Of a DNA stretch of 64,000 bases, positions 1 to 11,717 are shown one piece after another (within the stretch, counting starts at the first letter, position 1; every line of letters begins with the position of its first letter). Source of the DNA: Jackrogersella multiformis (Eukaryota > Ascomycota > Sordariomycetes > Xylariales > Hypoxylaceae); assembly GCA_902806575.1 (NCBI GenBank), contig CADCXD010000018.1, positions 1,860,001-1,924,000 on the forward strand, read 5' to 3'. A program made the translations under genes and the position numbers. The notes beneath the pieces are model-generated. The model was given only the letters and a program-made list of their open reading frames with translations, was not told where the DNA came from and searched no databases.

Positions 1-166
1 CAAGTCGCCCGAGGAGTCCGACCTGGCCAGCAGTCTGAAGGAGTACGAGAGCATGGCCGTCGAGGTCGAGGGCAGCGATAGCGCCGTCTCCGCCACCTCC
101 ACGCCCGCCGTCGTCGAGGACTGGCTCGTCGACGAGGAGGATGAAGAGCCTGCCGCCCACCATTAG
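1..166 (+). CDS. 3' end of an unidentified protein-coding gene
   Basis: An open frame (reading from base 2) runs into the window and stops with TAG at 164-166, giving the last 54 residues of a protein. The tail is acidic and Ser/Ala/Val-rich (motif VEDWLVDEEDEEPAAHH at the end), with strong G/C bias at third codon positions, as in the well-expressed genes further on (NAR1, glutaredoxin). No catalytic motif or domain can be seen in so short a piece, so no function is proposed. The gene body lies upstream of the window. Confidence 0.6.
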   Translation, partial: KSPEESDLASSLKEYESMAVEVEGSDSAVSATSTPAVVEDWLVDEEDEEPAAHH

Positions 167-2862
167 ATTAATGTTACGATATTAGCGAAGAGGAAAGACA
201 ATAAGATAAGATGCGTGAGACATGACTAAGTGCCGTGCCGCCCGTCTGAAGGAGGTGCCCTCCAGTAAGAGATGCAAAGGAAGGGGAGGGAGTCTGAGGG
301 GAGTAATTCATGACCTGTACATTTATTCCTAGGATCGCCGTCGCCGAGTCACAAAAGATCCTTCGTTCTGAAAAGAAAAAAAAAGGGACCCAGCTACTTG
401 AATTAACGTGCTCGATGATAAGATTTTCTTCATGTATGTTCCTCATGTTCGGTCAGTTGCTCGCGGTTATAATTCCTCTGCTCTTGAAGTAAAGTAGCCG
501 TCCTCCTCGCCGTTACTGTTTTACTCACTATCGCCTCTTATGTCTGGTCTGAATCCCGACCTAGGTTAACGGATTATATCCATTGCTACTCTACATCTAG
601 GTCAGAGGTTAAACGATAGATAAGGGGCACTCCGAACTCCTACACTTAGACGATGCCGCCAAGTTACTCCCTATCAGGGATTGCTATTCTTTCTAGGCAT
701 CTATGTCCATATATCGTTCGTTGTAAGAAGTCATCTCTGGTCTCAATGCTAGGTGAATTGACCGCTAGGTGATCCCCTTGTTAACGCCTTCTAAGTCAAG
801 CAGCTGTATGCGTACCTATACATAAATACATAATCCACCTTGACTCTCGAGGCTATTATCTATATGATGCTAGGATATACGGACTTTATTCACTACATAC
901 TTCTAGATCGGGTGGGCAAGTCTGTTCCCAGTCCACCACTTCTCTAAACCAGATAGATTGAATACCAACCTATTATATACACACCCCTACTCCTCCCTCA
1001 AGGGCAAGACAGGATTGCGAACCAATCAGCTCCTCGTTAAGATAACTCGGCGGATAATGGATTATACTAGTTGACTAGATGCTGAGTGATATTCACAACG
1101 GTTCTTAACAGAGAGTAGTTTCTTCTCCGCTACCAATGCACCAGTATGATAGGCGTGAAATCTATTTGGCAACACTAACCTTCAGAGACAGATTTCCGTC
1201 TACGGCTTATCTTCCTTTGCTACCTACCACTCCCTTCCTTACCCCTTACCCCTTTTTTGAGTGCTATTACCCCCTTCCCCTTTAGTCAATGGGACAATAT
1301 CCCGGTGTACATATCAGCAACTAGAAGACAGGCATGGAGGTAACCAAGGACATATAACAACTATCCCGTGCCCATTGATTCATAGTCCCCACCGTGTTCT
1401 CGCGATAGATATGTATCATCCCAACATATACATAGATACGCAACAACAATACTCTCTCCAGTATTAGATCTGGTTAGCATACCTAAGGTACCAACGTTCC
1501 TCCATATAGGTATTCGGACAGTACTAGCGCTGGCTACATACAAAGTTCGCCTTGTGCCCTAGCGGGCACTGCGCTTTAATTAACGGAACGGGCAGGACTA
1601 GCTTTCAACTTATTATAACGTGGTTATCCCATATGATTTTATGTATCTTACTAACACGCATTTTTAGTGCTCTACTATACATGTAACGGTATATATATAC
1701 GCATATAAAATCATTAAGAAAACTTGTACCTTTACTTGGTTAATTACTGCCCGTTTTATTAATTAAAGCGCAGTGCGTGCTAGTATCAGCATCGCTCGCC
1801 TTCTAACAAGACCAGCTCGTATCTTCCTATCTTATGAAGTAGTGAGACCATCACTAAGCAGGGAAATATGCGAGAGAAAAGAATTTACTAGGATTCGGCG
1901 AGAGCTCGTCTGACCTAGTCATATACTTCCTGCTCCTATACACATCCAAACCTACCTAGCAGACTAGGTACCTACCGAATATATACGAAAGGGGTAGACA
2001 TGTCTTCCATCATAAACCGAGCATACATCCACCACACATATACAACCCCCCTAGTTCAAACCTACATCATCACAGACACACTTCGCATAGCAATAATTCC
2101 GAAGATCATAAGCAACCTGAGTAATTTTATTTCACTGTTTTGTCTCGCGCGATTCTCATTAAGGGGGCTTCTCATCCGCACGTGATGTACCTATGTACGG
2201 TGTCCGCATGTCGCGTCAACCCCTTCCTACGACATGCCTCTCCGGCCCGTGCTGGGAAAGGCCCGGGTATAGATAGCGGCGAGCAACCAGAATCCAAGCG
2301 AATCGGTACATGACTGCAAAGGACCTAGCTAAATCAGAATGACCACCTTGCCCGCTAGCTTCGGCATCGACATACTACTAGCCACCTGCCATACCGCAAA
2401 ACCTAGCAAAGGATTACCAATCTGCTTCATGGTGATTGCGGACGAGCACGTCCGCGCAAGGACCAAGCCGCCCCGCCGGTAGTAAACGCTTCGCTATCAG
2501 AAGTCCCCGCGTAAGAGTTCCAAACTGAAGTGGCAAAGGGGCAGGATCATATGATCTGTACTGGCCCTTCGTGAAGAAAAAAGGGGTAATTGGGTTAGAT
2601 ATTTCCGAAACTCTTCCCGCAGCCTCGTGTACGTATGTCTCGTAATTCCAGACTATTTGCAACTACCAAACGCCCTACCACCCCCCATAGTGACTAATTA
2701 ACCTCTGGCAACCGTCATCTCATGCAATATGCCGCCCTATGCAATGATGCTACGGACAGGATTTTAGAGTAATAGTAGAAACTGTCGTGAATGCTGAGAA
2801 CGAGCGTGGGGGTTCATCCTCATGTCGTAAGACTCCAGAAACAAAGAAAAAGAAAACCCGTG
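167..2862. other. Gene-free interval with a MITE-like element
   Basis: About 2.7 kb between the partial gene and SCH9. It is AT-rich, full of in-frame stops, and its open frames are short and without domain character. It must hold the 3' UTR and terminator of both flanking genes, since they converge. The only structured element found is the inverted-repeat element at 1559-1783. No tRNA-like A/B boxes were recognised. Confidence 0.6.
1559..1783. mobile_element. MITE-like element with 37-bp terminal inverted repeats
   Basis: Bases 1559-1595 and 1747-1783 are inverted copies of each other with only a few mismatches; the core GCACTGCGCTTTAATTAA is identical in both arms. The arms enclose about 150 bp of AT-rich DNA without coding capacity. 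Each end is bounded by TA (CTAGC at the left, GCTAG at the right), which fits a TA target-site duplication as made by Tc1/mariner/pogo-type transposases. The small size, lack of an ORF and TA flanks fit a non-autonomous MITE. The family assignment is inference; a chance long hairpin is unlikely at this identity. Confidence 0.65.
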
Positions 2863-5679
2863 TCATATGTCGAAATGGGATTCGCCAAACGCCTCGTCGT
2901 TGTTACCAGTCTTAACGATGCCGCTCATCCTATTCGCCTTTTGGAGATCGAGGTCTTCGAGATCGTCCCAGTCATTATCTCGGTGATCGGCGTCGTCCAT
3001 ATCTCGGTGATCAGCGTCGTCCATATCTTCATCAACGTATCGTCCTCTCATGTGGTCGTCTAGTGAACTCTCGTCGACAAACGTAAAGCCTTGGAAGTTT
3101 GCCTGCGTGGTCGGAGACAGCGGCGTCGACGTGGCAAAGCCAGTAGCCAGCTGCTGAGCGCGTTCGTTCAGCGACCCGTTCGTGTTCAAAGCGTTGGTGA
3201 ACTCGGGATCGAAATACGAAACGTCGGTTTCAGACTTCAACTTCGGCTTGAAGGGTGGGGTGATGAGCTTCTTGGCCAAGATATCCCAATCGACATCCGC
3301 GAAGAACGCGTGGCGCTTTAGTTCTTCCGCGTCGTCGATCGCACCCAGACGATGTTTTGGATTTCTGTTAAGCAGGCCCTTGACGAAGTTCCTACCTTCC
3401 TGCGAGAGTGTGTCTCGGGGGAACCGCACTTTGCCGAATGCGATGTTTTTGTACATCTGCTGCGTATCTTCGGCGTAAAAGGGGCTCCACCCGCAGCACA
3501 TCTCAAAAACAAGGACGCCCAGAGACCAGAAATCCACCATCTTCGTATATCCAGCCTCATCTAGCAGAACCTCCGGGGCTAGGTATTCCGTGGTTCCGCA
3601 AAACGTATTGGTCGTATCATTTTGGGTCAGATTTGCCTTGGACAGACCAAAGTCGCAAAGGGCTATGTGACCATTCGCATCGAGTAGAATATTCTCGGGT
3701 TTAAGGTCGCGGTAGACGATATCATTATTGTGAAGATGCTGAATAGCAAGGATAAGCTCCGCAATGTAAAACTTGGCGCGTTTCTCGTCAAAACGTCCCT
3801 CTTTCTGAAGATGCCAGAACAGCTCGCCACCAGACATGTAATCGGTGACGAGGAAGAGGTCGTTCTGGGTTTGAAAAGAGAATTTCAAGCCCACGATGAA
3901 CGGTGACTCCGACATGGCCGTCCGGACGAGAATATTCCGCTCCCCGACAGTATGCGCCACCTCTTTCTTCTGAACGATGACCTTCTTCGATAATACCTTC
4001 ATGGCGAATATCCGACCGGTATCCTTCTTCCGAACTTGGTAAACTTGGCCGAATGTACCTTTCCCGATCAAACGCAGAATTTGGAAATCGTCTGGGCCGT
4101 AATGCTTCTTTTCGGTTCGTTGGTAGATCGCCTCAACGAATATTTCACCGGTGGGTGTCTTTTCGGGCGTCGTGTCGGCATTTCCTCTCAGCGCGAACCA
4201 ACCTCGCACAGGCTCATCTTTTCCAGGGATGATTGCCTGGAAATCAACGTGGCCCAAGAACTCTTCTCCTTGCGAACCGTGATCATATATCGAGATATCC
4301 ACTAACATGTCTGAATCAACAACATCACTACCAAAGTTAGTCGATGTGTCCGTGGGGGGGACCCAATCGATCTACGACACTTACAATAATGCTTCAGCAT
4401 CCCATTTCGGACTCGTAAATGATCTTCGCGTGCGGTTGCGAAAGGTGTTGTAGTCGGAAATACTCGTATTACTGCTTTGCCGACTGCGCATAGGTATCGC
4501 CATCGCGCGACCGGGATCGCTGCCTTGGCGCTGTATGGGAATGCCACCCATCGGAGCTGGCGGGGGTGTCGACTCATCTTCATCCTCGAACGTCCGTGGC
4601 CCATGTGAGATCAACTCACTCCTCTGAAACACGGCAACGACGTAAGGGTCGCGGCTCTTTCGTAACCCTCTCGCCTCCAGGATCTTGATGGTAAGCTTGC
4701 CCCTCTGTAGTGGCGGTTGCACACCGCTGGTTGCGGAGGAGATTGGTGTCTGCCTACCGCCCGTGTCCGTGCCATCGCCACTAAGCTTCGAAGGCGACCT
4801 TTCCTCCTTATGAGATGAGTGTGTCGCTGAGAGCGTTCTGGTAGGAGTCGGCGGACCACTCTTTTTCGATCCAACATCAGTTAGCTTCTTGAGTCGATCA
4901 ATCGAGGCGGAGGTAGAGAGAAAACTACTAGCATCGCCTGCAAGGGGTTGGGTGTCCGAAGGAGAACTTGGTGTAGTTTTAAAGGCACGATCGCTAGGGA
5001 TAGAGAGATGGCTCGCAAGTACGCTAGAAGTAGTGACAATGCTCGTGAGGGGAGAAGCCAAAGTGGCCCTCCGAACTTTGAGCTGCGTGAGATCCGATGC
5101 GCTCTTGTTATTCAGAGAAGATCGATTCGATGGGCCGCTAGCGCCCGTATCCGAATCGCCACTCGCATCAGACAACTTGACCCCCCTCTCCGACGGTGTT
5201 TGTGAACAAGGAGGCGTGGGGTAGGGGTGAATATCGGAAGCTGATTGTTGCGAGGACTCCACTTTTGCCAAGGGTTCGATCCTCTCATGTGAAAGAAGAG
5301 GCGAAGTATCAGGCGTGATGTCCTTGCTGCTCAGATCCGATTCTGGGCTCGACAGTTGCTGAGGTACGATGTGCGCTTCCTTCTCTTCCTGGGGACAGGC
5401 AGGGTGTGTCGACTCAGTCTCTGGTGCTCGGGAGGAGAAGGAACCAAGGGAACAAGGTAGAGAGGCGTAACTAACCTGACCAAAGTAGCTCATAATACCC
5501 GGTAGTCGTTTATCGTGAAGATCAGGCTGGGGCGTGGCGATGCCGGATCGTGGAGTATCGTAACCAATTTGATCAGCGCCATCTTCCTCCGCGGCCGGCG
5601 TCCTGGTTGGCAAGTTAATTGCGATCATTCCTAGAGTACAAGACGAGGAACCAAGAGGTTCTCTCCAAGCTAAGCGCAA
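2863..5679 (-). CDS. schA: SCH9/SchA-type AGC serine/threonine kinase with C2 domain
   Basis: Predicted 919-aa nutrient/TOR-pathway kinase of the Sch9 family. Exons: 5679-4385 and 4327-2863, joined across a 57-nt intron (4328-4384; GTAAGT donor, CTAAC branch site, TAG acceptor) that splits the C2 domain. Residues 1-325 are Ser/Pro/Thr-rich and disordered. A C2-like domain begins at GKLTIKILEARGL (about 327) and continues after the intron to about 500. The kinase domain (about 513-774) has GKGTFGQVY, the ATP lysine in AMKV, YRDLKPEN, DFG, and the PDK1-type loop TFCGTTEYLAPE. The AGC tail carries a TPLSPT turn motif and an FQGFTF hydrophobic motif, the TORC1 target region in Sch9. The C-terminus has a duplicated acidic 8-mer (DMDDADHR). 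The start is uncertain: a second ATG (MIAINLP, 5628) is equally plausible. An 87-nt in-frame segment (about 5390-5476, GTTAGT...CCCCAG) could be an additional intron. Confidence 0.93.
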
Positions 5680-6470
5680 GAAAGAAAAATAGGGGTTCAG
5701 GTAGGATGATGATGATGTATCAACAAGGTGTGGGTATCACAAGAAGAGGGAAGGTAAGTTTAAAGGCGGGTTCTTGAAAGGTTGACATTTCGAAGCAAAG
5801 TGTATGCAGTGACAGTTGCCGCCGGGAAGTCCAATGGTCCCGTAATGTATCCAGGTATCCATAGGTGCGAGATGGCGGCGGAGGCGGGAGACGGGAGGGC
5901 AGGTGGTAGAAAAAGGACGAAAATTTCAAGAGTATTTCGTTCCAGCCGAGCCCCATGTTGCTTTCGTAGCGACCACCCATGACACTCGCCATGTGGTATA
6001 AGCTAGAAACTAGAGGGGGGAAAGTCGAAGTGGGGGCAAAAGGGGTGCGTTGGAGATGAGATCGACGTCGAGGTGGGGTGGACGCATAGTGTAGACATAG
6101 AGTACCTAGGTACTACTAGGTAGTAGGTACTATGTAGTGTAAATGTAGGGTAGGGTAGGTAGTGTATGTACCTAGGTAGATACTAGATAGTGTATGTAGG
6201 TACCTAGGTAGGTACCTAAGGTAGTGAGTGTATGTATGTAGAGGAATGAGAAGCAGCCCAGCAAGGAAGGAGTGACATAGTGTGACATAAGTGGCATTGG
6301 GCTCTGAGGATTATTGCAACTGGCGAGTTAGGAGTCAGGCTTCAATATGACAATAATTATAAGCCTCGTCCAGACCCCGCGCTCTCGCATTCGCCGCAGA
6401 ACGGAGCTGATCCAAGTAATATGGGGACCTGTTCGTTGCGAACATCGGTGGCCAGCCACGAATATACAAG

Positions 6471-6528
6471 CAGTACAGGCTGTACAAGCTGTACGTACAA
6501 GCTGTACAAGCTGTGCAGACTGTACAAC
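6471..6528. repeat. Short tandem repeat around GCTGTACAA
   Basis: Five to six imperfect copies of a unit close to GCTGTACAA lie in a row, with a GTACGTAC palindrome in the middle. The units keep period about 9-10, with one offset at the centre. It lies in a non-coding interval. Confidence 0.7.
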
Positions 6529-6605
6529 GCAGATAAGCCAGGAACCTCTGGTTAAAAATAGGCGTTGGACGTATACATCTCGTAACCCGTTTTGTCTTCT
6601 CTGCA

Positions 6606-6632
6606 GGGGAGGGGAGGGGAGAGGAGGGGAGT
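6606..6632 (+). repeat. G-tract with G-quadruplex pattern
   Basis: Four GGGG runs (6606-6609, 6611-6614, 6616-6619, 6626-6629) are separated by loops of 1, 1 and 6 bases. This meets the usual G4 pattern on the + strand. It is non-coding and its function is unknown. Confidence 0.6.
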
Positions 6633-7230
6633 GAGGGCCGATGACCGACTTGGACCGTATAACGGATAAGAGCCTCTTTTCATCGAATCTCACTCGTCAT
6701 GATCCGACTAGTACGGATGTCGAATTTGACGTAACCTCGTACCTCGTACCTCTAGGTATCAGGACCAAAAAGGGACAGGATCAGATAGAACCGGGAACCA
6801 GAGTAAAGCCGACGGCGAACGACTCATCCAAGCCCGGCCTCATTGCGGTCATGTTTGGTACATAAAAGCCAGGAAAGGCCAGGAGAAGCCAGGGTCCTAA
6901 GGTCCAACTTTGGAATACCCTTGGACACTGACCCGTAATCCGAAGGCGAATACTGGCTAAAAGGGAATGGGAAAGGGAACCTAGGAACCTGGTAACCCGG
7001 TAGGAAATCCCAAAACATCGGCGCGACTTGCGAAATAGAGAGATGTACAGGGCGGCGGCGGGAAATAGGAGGAATAGGTAAGGTGATAATAACTGGATTT
7101 GAATGAATTGGGTTTGATTGATGACGATGATAGGATATCATGGTATGATGGAAAGGGAGGTACGAGATGGATGGGATTGTATGGTTGGATGGAGGGGTGT
7201 AGTCTTCCGAATTGCGAACGAAGAATAGAC

Positions 7231-7267
7231 GGAACATAGGAATAGGAACATAGGAACATAGGAACAT
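7231..7267. repeat. GGAACATA tandem repeat
   Basis: Four near-identical units of GGAACATA or GGAATA in series, followed immediately by a CT-rich tract (7268-7300). Non-coding microsatellite. Confidence 0.7.
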
Positions 7268-7692
7268 TCTTTCCTCTCTCTCTCTCTTTTGCCTCTCTCT
7301 CCATTTACTTACTTTGACATCATCGCCTGCGTCGCCCGCCTCAGCAGGTCGAATCCTCCCTCCGAACCTGACATGATGATGGATCAAATGTAGAGTTGAT
7401 CTCTCTCACCTAATGTCAGGTTCCTATCCAAACGGTTCCTAAACTTCTTTTTGGTGAGCCGCAAGCAGAGTCGTAAGGCGGAACGGAAGGCGGGTTTAGG
7501 GTATGCGCGTGGCGGTTTTCGAATGTTTGATTTGATTTGATGTGTGAGATTGGAATTTTAGGAAAAAATATAATAATTTACCAGATAACCCTCGCTTGGT
7601 TGGAGATGGAGGTTTGAGGTTTGACCGTGAACGTGGGGGTTAAGAAAAGTAGACGGAGGAGAAATTGATTTGCGTGAGGGGAAAGTATTCTT

Positions 7693-7728
7693 TGGCTCTG
7701 GCTTTAGCTCTGGCTCTGGCTCTGGCGT
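7693..7728. repeat. Hexanucleotide repeat (TGGCTC)
   Basis: About five copies of GGCTCT/TGGCTC with one variant unit (GGCTTT). Non-coding microsatellite. Confidence 0.7.
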
Positions 7729-7920
7729 CAGTTAGTTGTTTTTGGTAAAATGATGTCTTCGGGTAGATTGGAGTGGTGAAGGAGACGTTGCGGTTGATGT
7801 CTCGCTGCTGAAAAAAGGCGGGCTCTCTGATTTGAGCCTGATGGGGGTTTTCGATGGGGTCCGCTAAATGGGTACTCTCAGGTGCGTAGTGTACTGGGTA
7901 CTCAAGTGCGCACCTAGGTA

Positions 7921-8001
7921 GTGTACTGCGTAGTGTACTGCGTAGTGTACTGCGTAGTGTACTGTGTACCTACACCGGGTGCTGCGTGCTGCGTGCTGCG
8001 T
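7921..8001. repeat. 12-bp tandem repeat followed by a 7-bp repeat
   Basis: Four consecutive copies of GTGTACTGCGTA (7921-7968; three exact, the last with one change) are followed by three exact copies of GCTGCGT (7981-8001). The second unit looks derived from the CTGCGT part of the first. Short open frames across the region only spell the repeat in different frames. Confidence 0.85.
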
Positions 8002-8643
8002 ACAACTAACGGGGACTGATGAACCTGATGGCGGGGGGGTGCACCTGGGCACTGTCTTTTTCTGTTAGAAACCTTAGAAAATTTTAGGGAATCGAATCCC
8101 AAAAATGGGAACTAAAAATTCAATCGGGACAGGCTACGAAAATGCCCGGGAACCCCTAGTGGCTGGGACTTCTTTTTTTTCACTAGGGCCCCGTCGGTAT
8201 AGCGGATACAGCGCGAATTGGTCTATCGTACAGGTAGGCTAGGCAGTACCTAGGTACCTAGGTATGTATACCCCTAGCCTAATCGTAGTATCGTCGGTAC
8301 GACAGGAGTACCCACAAGCACGAACAGAGAAGGAAGGTACTTTAAAGTTACCTTTTTAACTTATGTAATTAGGTAAATGAACTTACAAAGAGGGTCCCTA
8401 AATAGCGGGGTTCTTCTTCTTCTCGCCAACTCGTGTACAAATTCAATAGGTGAATCCTGGTTAATTCACCTTTTTTCTTCTTCTTCTTAAAAGTCTTCGT
8501 CGTTAGGGTCCAAGGACCAGATCTACGGTACCAGCTGTACTGTACGTGGCAACGTTAGAACCTTAGGTACAACCGGGCGTTCGTATTGCTTTCTTATATC
8601 CTTTATCTTCTCCCTTCCCTCTTATGGATAGAGGTACGTATGT

Positions 8644-8680
8644 GTATAGGTATAGGTATAGGTATGGGTATGGGTATGTG
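8644..8680. repeat. TATAGG/TATGGG hexanucleotide repeat
   Basis: Six units of TATAGG grading into TATGGG. Non-coding microsatellite. Confidence 0.75.
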
Positions 8681-11600
8681 TACTTAGGTATGTATGTACA
8701 CGTAGAGGGCATGGAGTATGGAGTAGGTAGTGCATTGAATCTGGAATGCGGAATGCAGTACCTAATAGAAAAATATATGAACTTAGGAACAGGTACGTGC
8801 AGTCGCTTAAATTCAGCTCTACACTACAGCATACCGATACCGAGATCAGCCGACCATCACAAGTTCCTGATGTGATTCGGTGTGCCTTCTTGGAGAAGCC
8901 GGCGACGTTCGGGTACTCGCTCGATCTCGAGGCCTCCCTTCTCCGACTACCCAGTGTAGGTAGGTATGTATTGTCAAGGTAGTCGGGTGCTAGGTAGTCA
9001 GGTAATCGGGTAGTCAACCTTCTAGAAGTTTGGGGTTATGTCTGTACGTATACACTGGATGTATGCCTGCCTGTTCGTTCTTCCTGTATATAGGTATGTG
9101 TGTAATTTGATGCCGTGCTCGACCCGACGGCATACCTGATGGGGAAGGCGATCGTAGCTAGGTCTAGCTAGCCGGCTAAGTAGTGTAGACCGAGATCTAT
9201 GTCGCAATTCTGAAACTAGCCGCGTTGTGATGGGCTGGTCGGCGCCGTCTTTGGTGTAGGGTGGGAAATTGGGGAAACTAGCTATTACAAAGGTATGATG
9301 AATTAGCTCGAATTTTCAGGGCATGGACGCATGGAACATGAACGCGCTTGTTCCTGATTTCAAATAGGACAAGATACCGGTAGACTGTAGGTAAGTAATG
9401 AGGTAGTCAGTCAGGTACCGTCAGTAGTTTGATTATGATAGAATTGTTAGGGGTTTTCAGTTCTTCTCTTCTTCAAGATTGTTGGCCAAGGAGTGGAGAA
9501 TTATTCCTGCTAATAAGGGACATTTCTGATACGGGGACCCTCGTCTACGAACGAATATTCGCCGGAGCGGGTAGAACTCGTTTTTCTATTTGATTTTTCC
9601 ATCTAAGACTTATTGATCTATATATGTGCATATCTTCCTACGAAACCATCCCCTACATAACCTAAGTATATACTCTTATTGCCTAGGTCATGTAGATACT
9701 TTGAAAACAAGTTTCCTAGGTTTCATGCCTACATAGGTATGCATTGTTATAAGTACTAGTATCTACCTAGGTAAGTAAGTGATAACAAAAACCAAGCGGC
9801 AGGATCCGGGAGGATTTCCATGTCGACGATTCGATTCGATGACATACCTACACTACCTGGTACCTTGTTTCTGCCATTGATCTGCCATTGATCTATTACC
9901 TAAGACGGTTATGCCTTGAACCTTTTGGGAGTGGCTGGATTTCTAGAAGTCTCGAATCTCGAATTACGAATTGCGGTGTCAAGGGCTGCTGCTTGCTCCT
10001 TTACTCTACATTGATACTGTAAGCCCGAGATGCGCGGCAATCCTCCACGCGGATGTAGATTGGATGCCGCTGTGACGGCACATGAATATGTAGTGTATGT
10101 ATGTACATTACATTACTACTTAGGAACACTAGGACACATACCATCTTCGAGTGGATACCGCTTGATACGATATCCGTGGTTCTTGAAAAGGCGGCGGCGT
10201 CTATTACCAGCACTGCACTAATAACAGAACGCTAACGTTTGCCGTCCATTCTATCTCTCTCCCTCTCCCTCTCCGTTCTCGTTTAGCGGCTGGGTTTCCG
10301 ACCATAGACCATAGTGAAACATATGTGGGCGAGGCATGAGTACCGGATGCTTCTTATATGTATACATGTATATTTCTATCTACTATGTACTTACCTAGGT
10401 ATCTAGCATCATCCGCAAGCTTGGAATAGCATCGTGTTGCGATACCTAGCCTGCAATCTCTTTTCGCGGGTTGGCCACCAAAACGGTGAGTAAGCGACAC
10501 ATTGATTGCTGCCATTGGCTGGCAAACAACACACACTAACGAGTCTTAATAAGATGAGGCCAACCTGACTAATACGTCGTTATGTGTCTAGTGTATGTAT
10601 GTGTCTATGTAAGTATGTACCTACGGTATGTATGTATTCGATGTTACGGTGGATGGTTCATCTTTGCCTACCTCCTATGCGGCTACACACCTAGGTAGTA
10701 CATAAGCATTCAGCTTACACGCGTAGATTGATAACGATATAGTAGGTCATATCAGGTAAGAGTTTTCTTGATTAGCTCCTTATTAGATTCCAACCCTCCC
10801 TAGGAAGATTCCTCCAAGGACGGTGATTGAGAAGATAGATGGCGAGAAGATGGAGGACACATACAGGATCTACTACACTAGGTCAACTGTTGGTACGTTG
10901 GGGAGAAGATGCGTCTTGTTGCTGACCAAACAGCTGATCGTGATAGGCGTTACCTTAGGTTACTAATAAGTAGGTAGGCATCTGCCTGTCGCTAACAATC
11001 ATGTGTATTTCCGCGCCTCTGCAACGTATGACAAGACGACCACTTGTGCTCCTCAAGCCTATATTACCAAGCGTGTACCTTGTGTCAAGCTCTTATTCCA
11101 TGTATGTATGGCGTTCCTATATGCCCGTAGCTGAAAACGACATTGGGAATACCGATAGATGCAGCCGAACTGTCACACATGCACACATGCCACTCGATCT
11201 CAAACGTTGGACCAGATGCGGGTTGGGCGGAATAGAGTCGTGCTGAATGCGAGTCTGCGAGTCATGAAGTTTCCTCTCTTCTCGGACCCTGCACCGCCTT
11301 GTATCTATAGCCGGGGTTTCATCCCGATGCGAACGACCTATGTGTGTCCTATGTACCTAGGTAGGTATGTTCTATGTGTGTAGTATTGCATTGCAAGGTG
11401 GCCAGCCAGGTTGGCCAGATCGTGCAACCTCACCACTCTGCCTTGTCCGGAAACGCAAGAAGAAATGATTTTATACCTTAGGTAGGTAGGTAATTAGGTA
11501 CCTGTTTGAAGCTTAGCAAATCCAGCAGTTCGGGTGCCAAGGTGTTGAGAGCTCCCCCATTTACGGATATCCGAATACATACTTCATGCCAAATTTGTCT

Positions 11601-11717
11601 TTCTCTCTCCCCCCCTCTCTTTACTAAAATAGCAATACGGTTATTCTTCACCTCATGCCCATGTGATCCAACCTGTATGTCTCAGGAATACCTACAGGAA
11701 TACCCTACAGAAAAACC

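Larger units (their letters stand above)
5680..11717. other. 6-kb gene-poor interval rich in simple repeats
   Basis: No supported coding gene. The SCH9 promoter and 5' UTR lie at the left edge (pyrimidine/purine-rich tract near 5880-6060). The rest is a patchwork of short tandem repeats (listed separately), many TACCTAGGTA palindromes (about 6105, 6170, 6202, 7912, 8248, 9765, 10392, 10690, 11354) and polypyrimidine runs (7270-7300, 8410-8430, 10250-10280). Open frames here are translations of repeats. The lack of genes and high repeat load suggest a fast-evolving, possibly lineage-specific interval. Confidence 0.55.

Noticed and set aside
6824..7387. 187-aa minus-strand open frame rich in His, Pro and Ser
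   Set aside because: It is a translation of GGAACATA and CT-rich repeats, with no conserved pattern and no plausible start context.
8187..8260. Possible tRNA-like start (GGCCCCGTCGGTATAGCGG)
   Set aside because: No T-loop GGTTCRANYCC box follows at the right distance and no acceptor stem pairing could be made.
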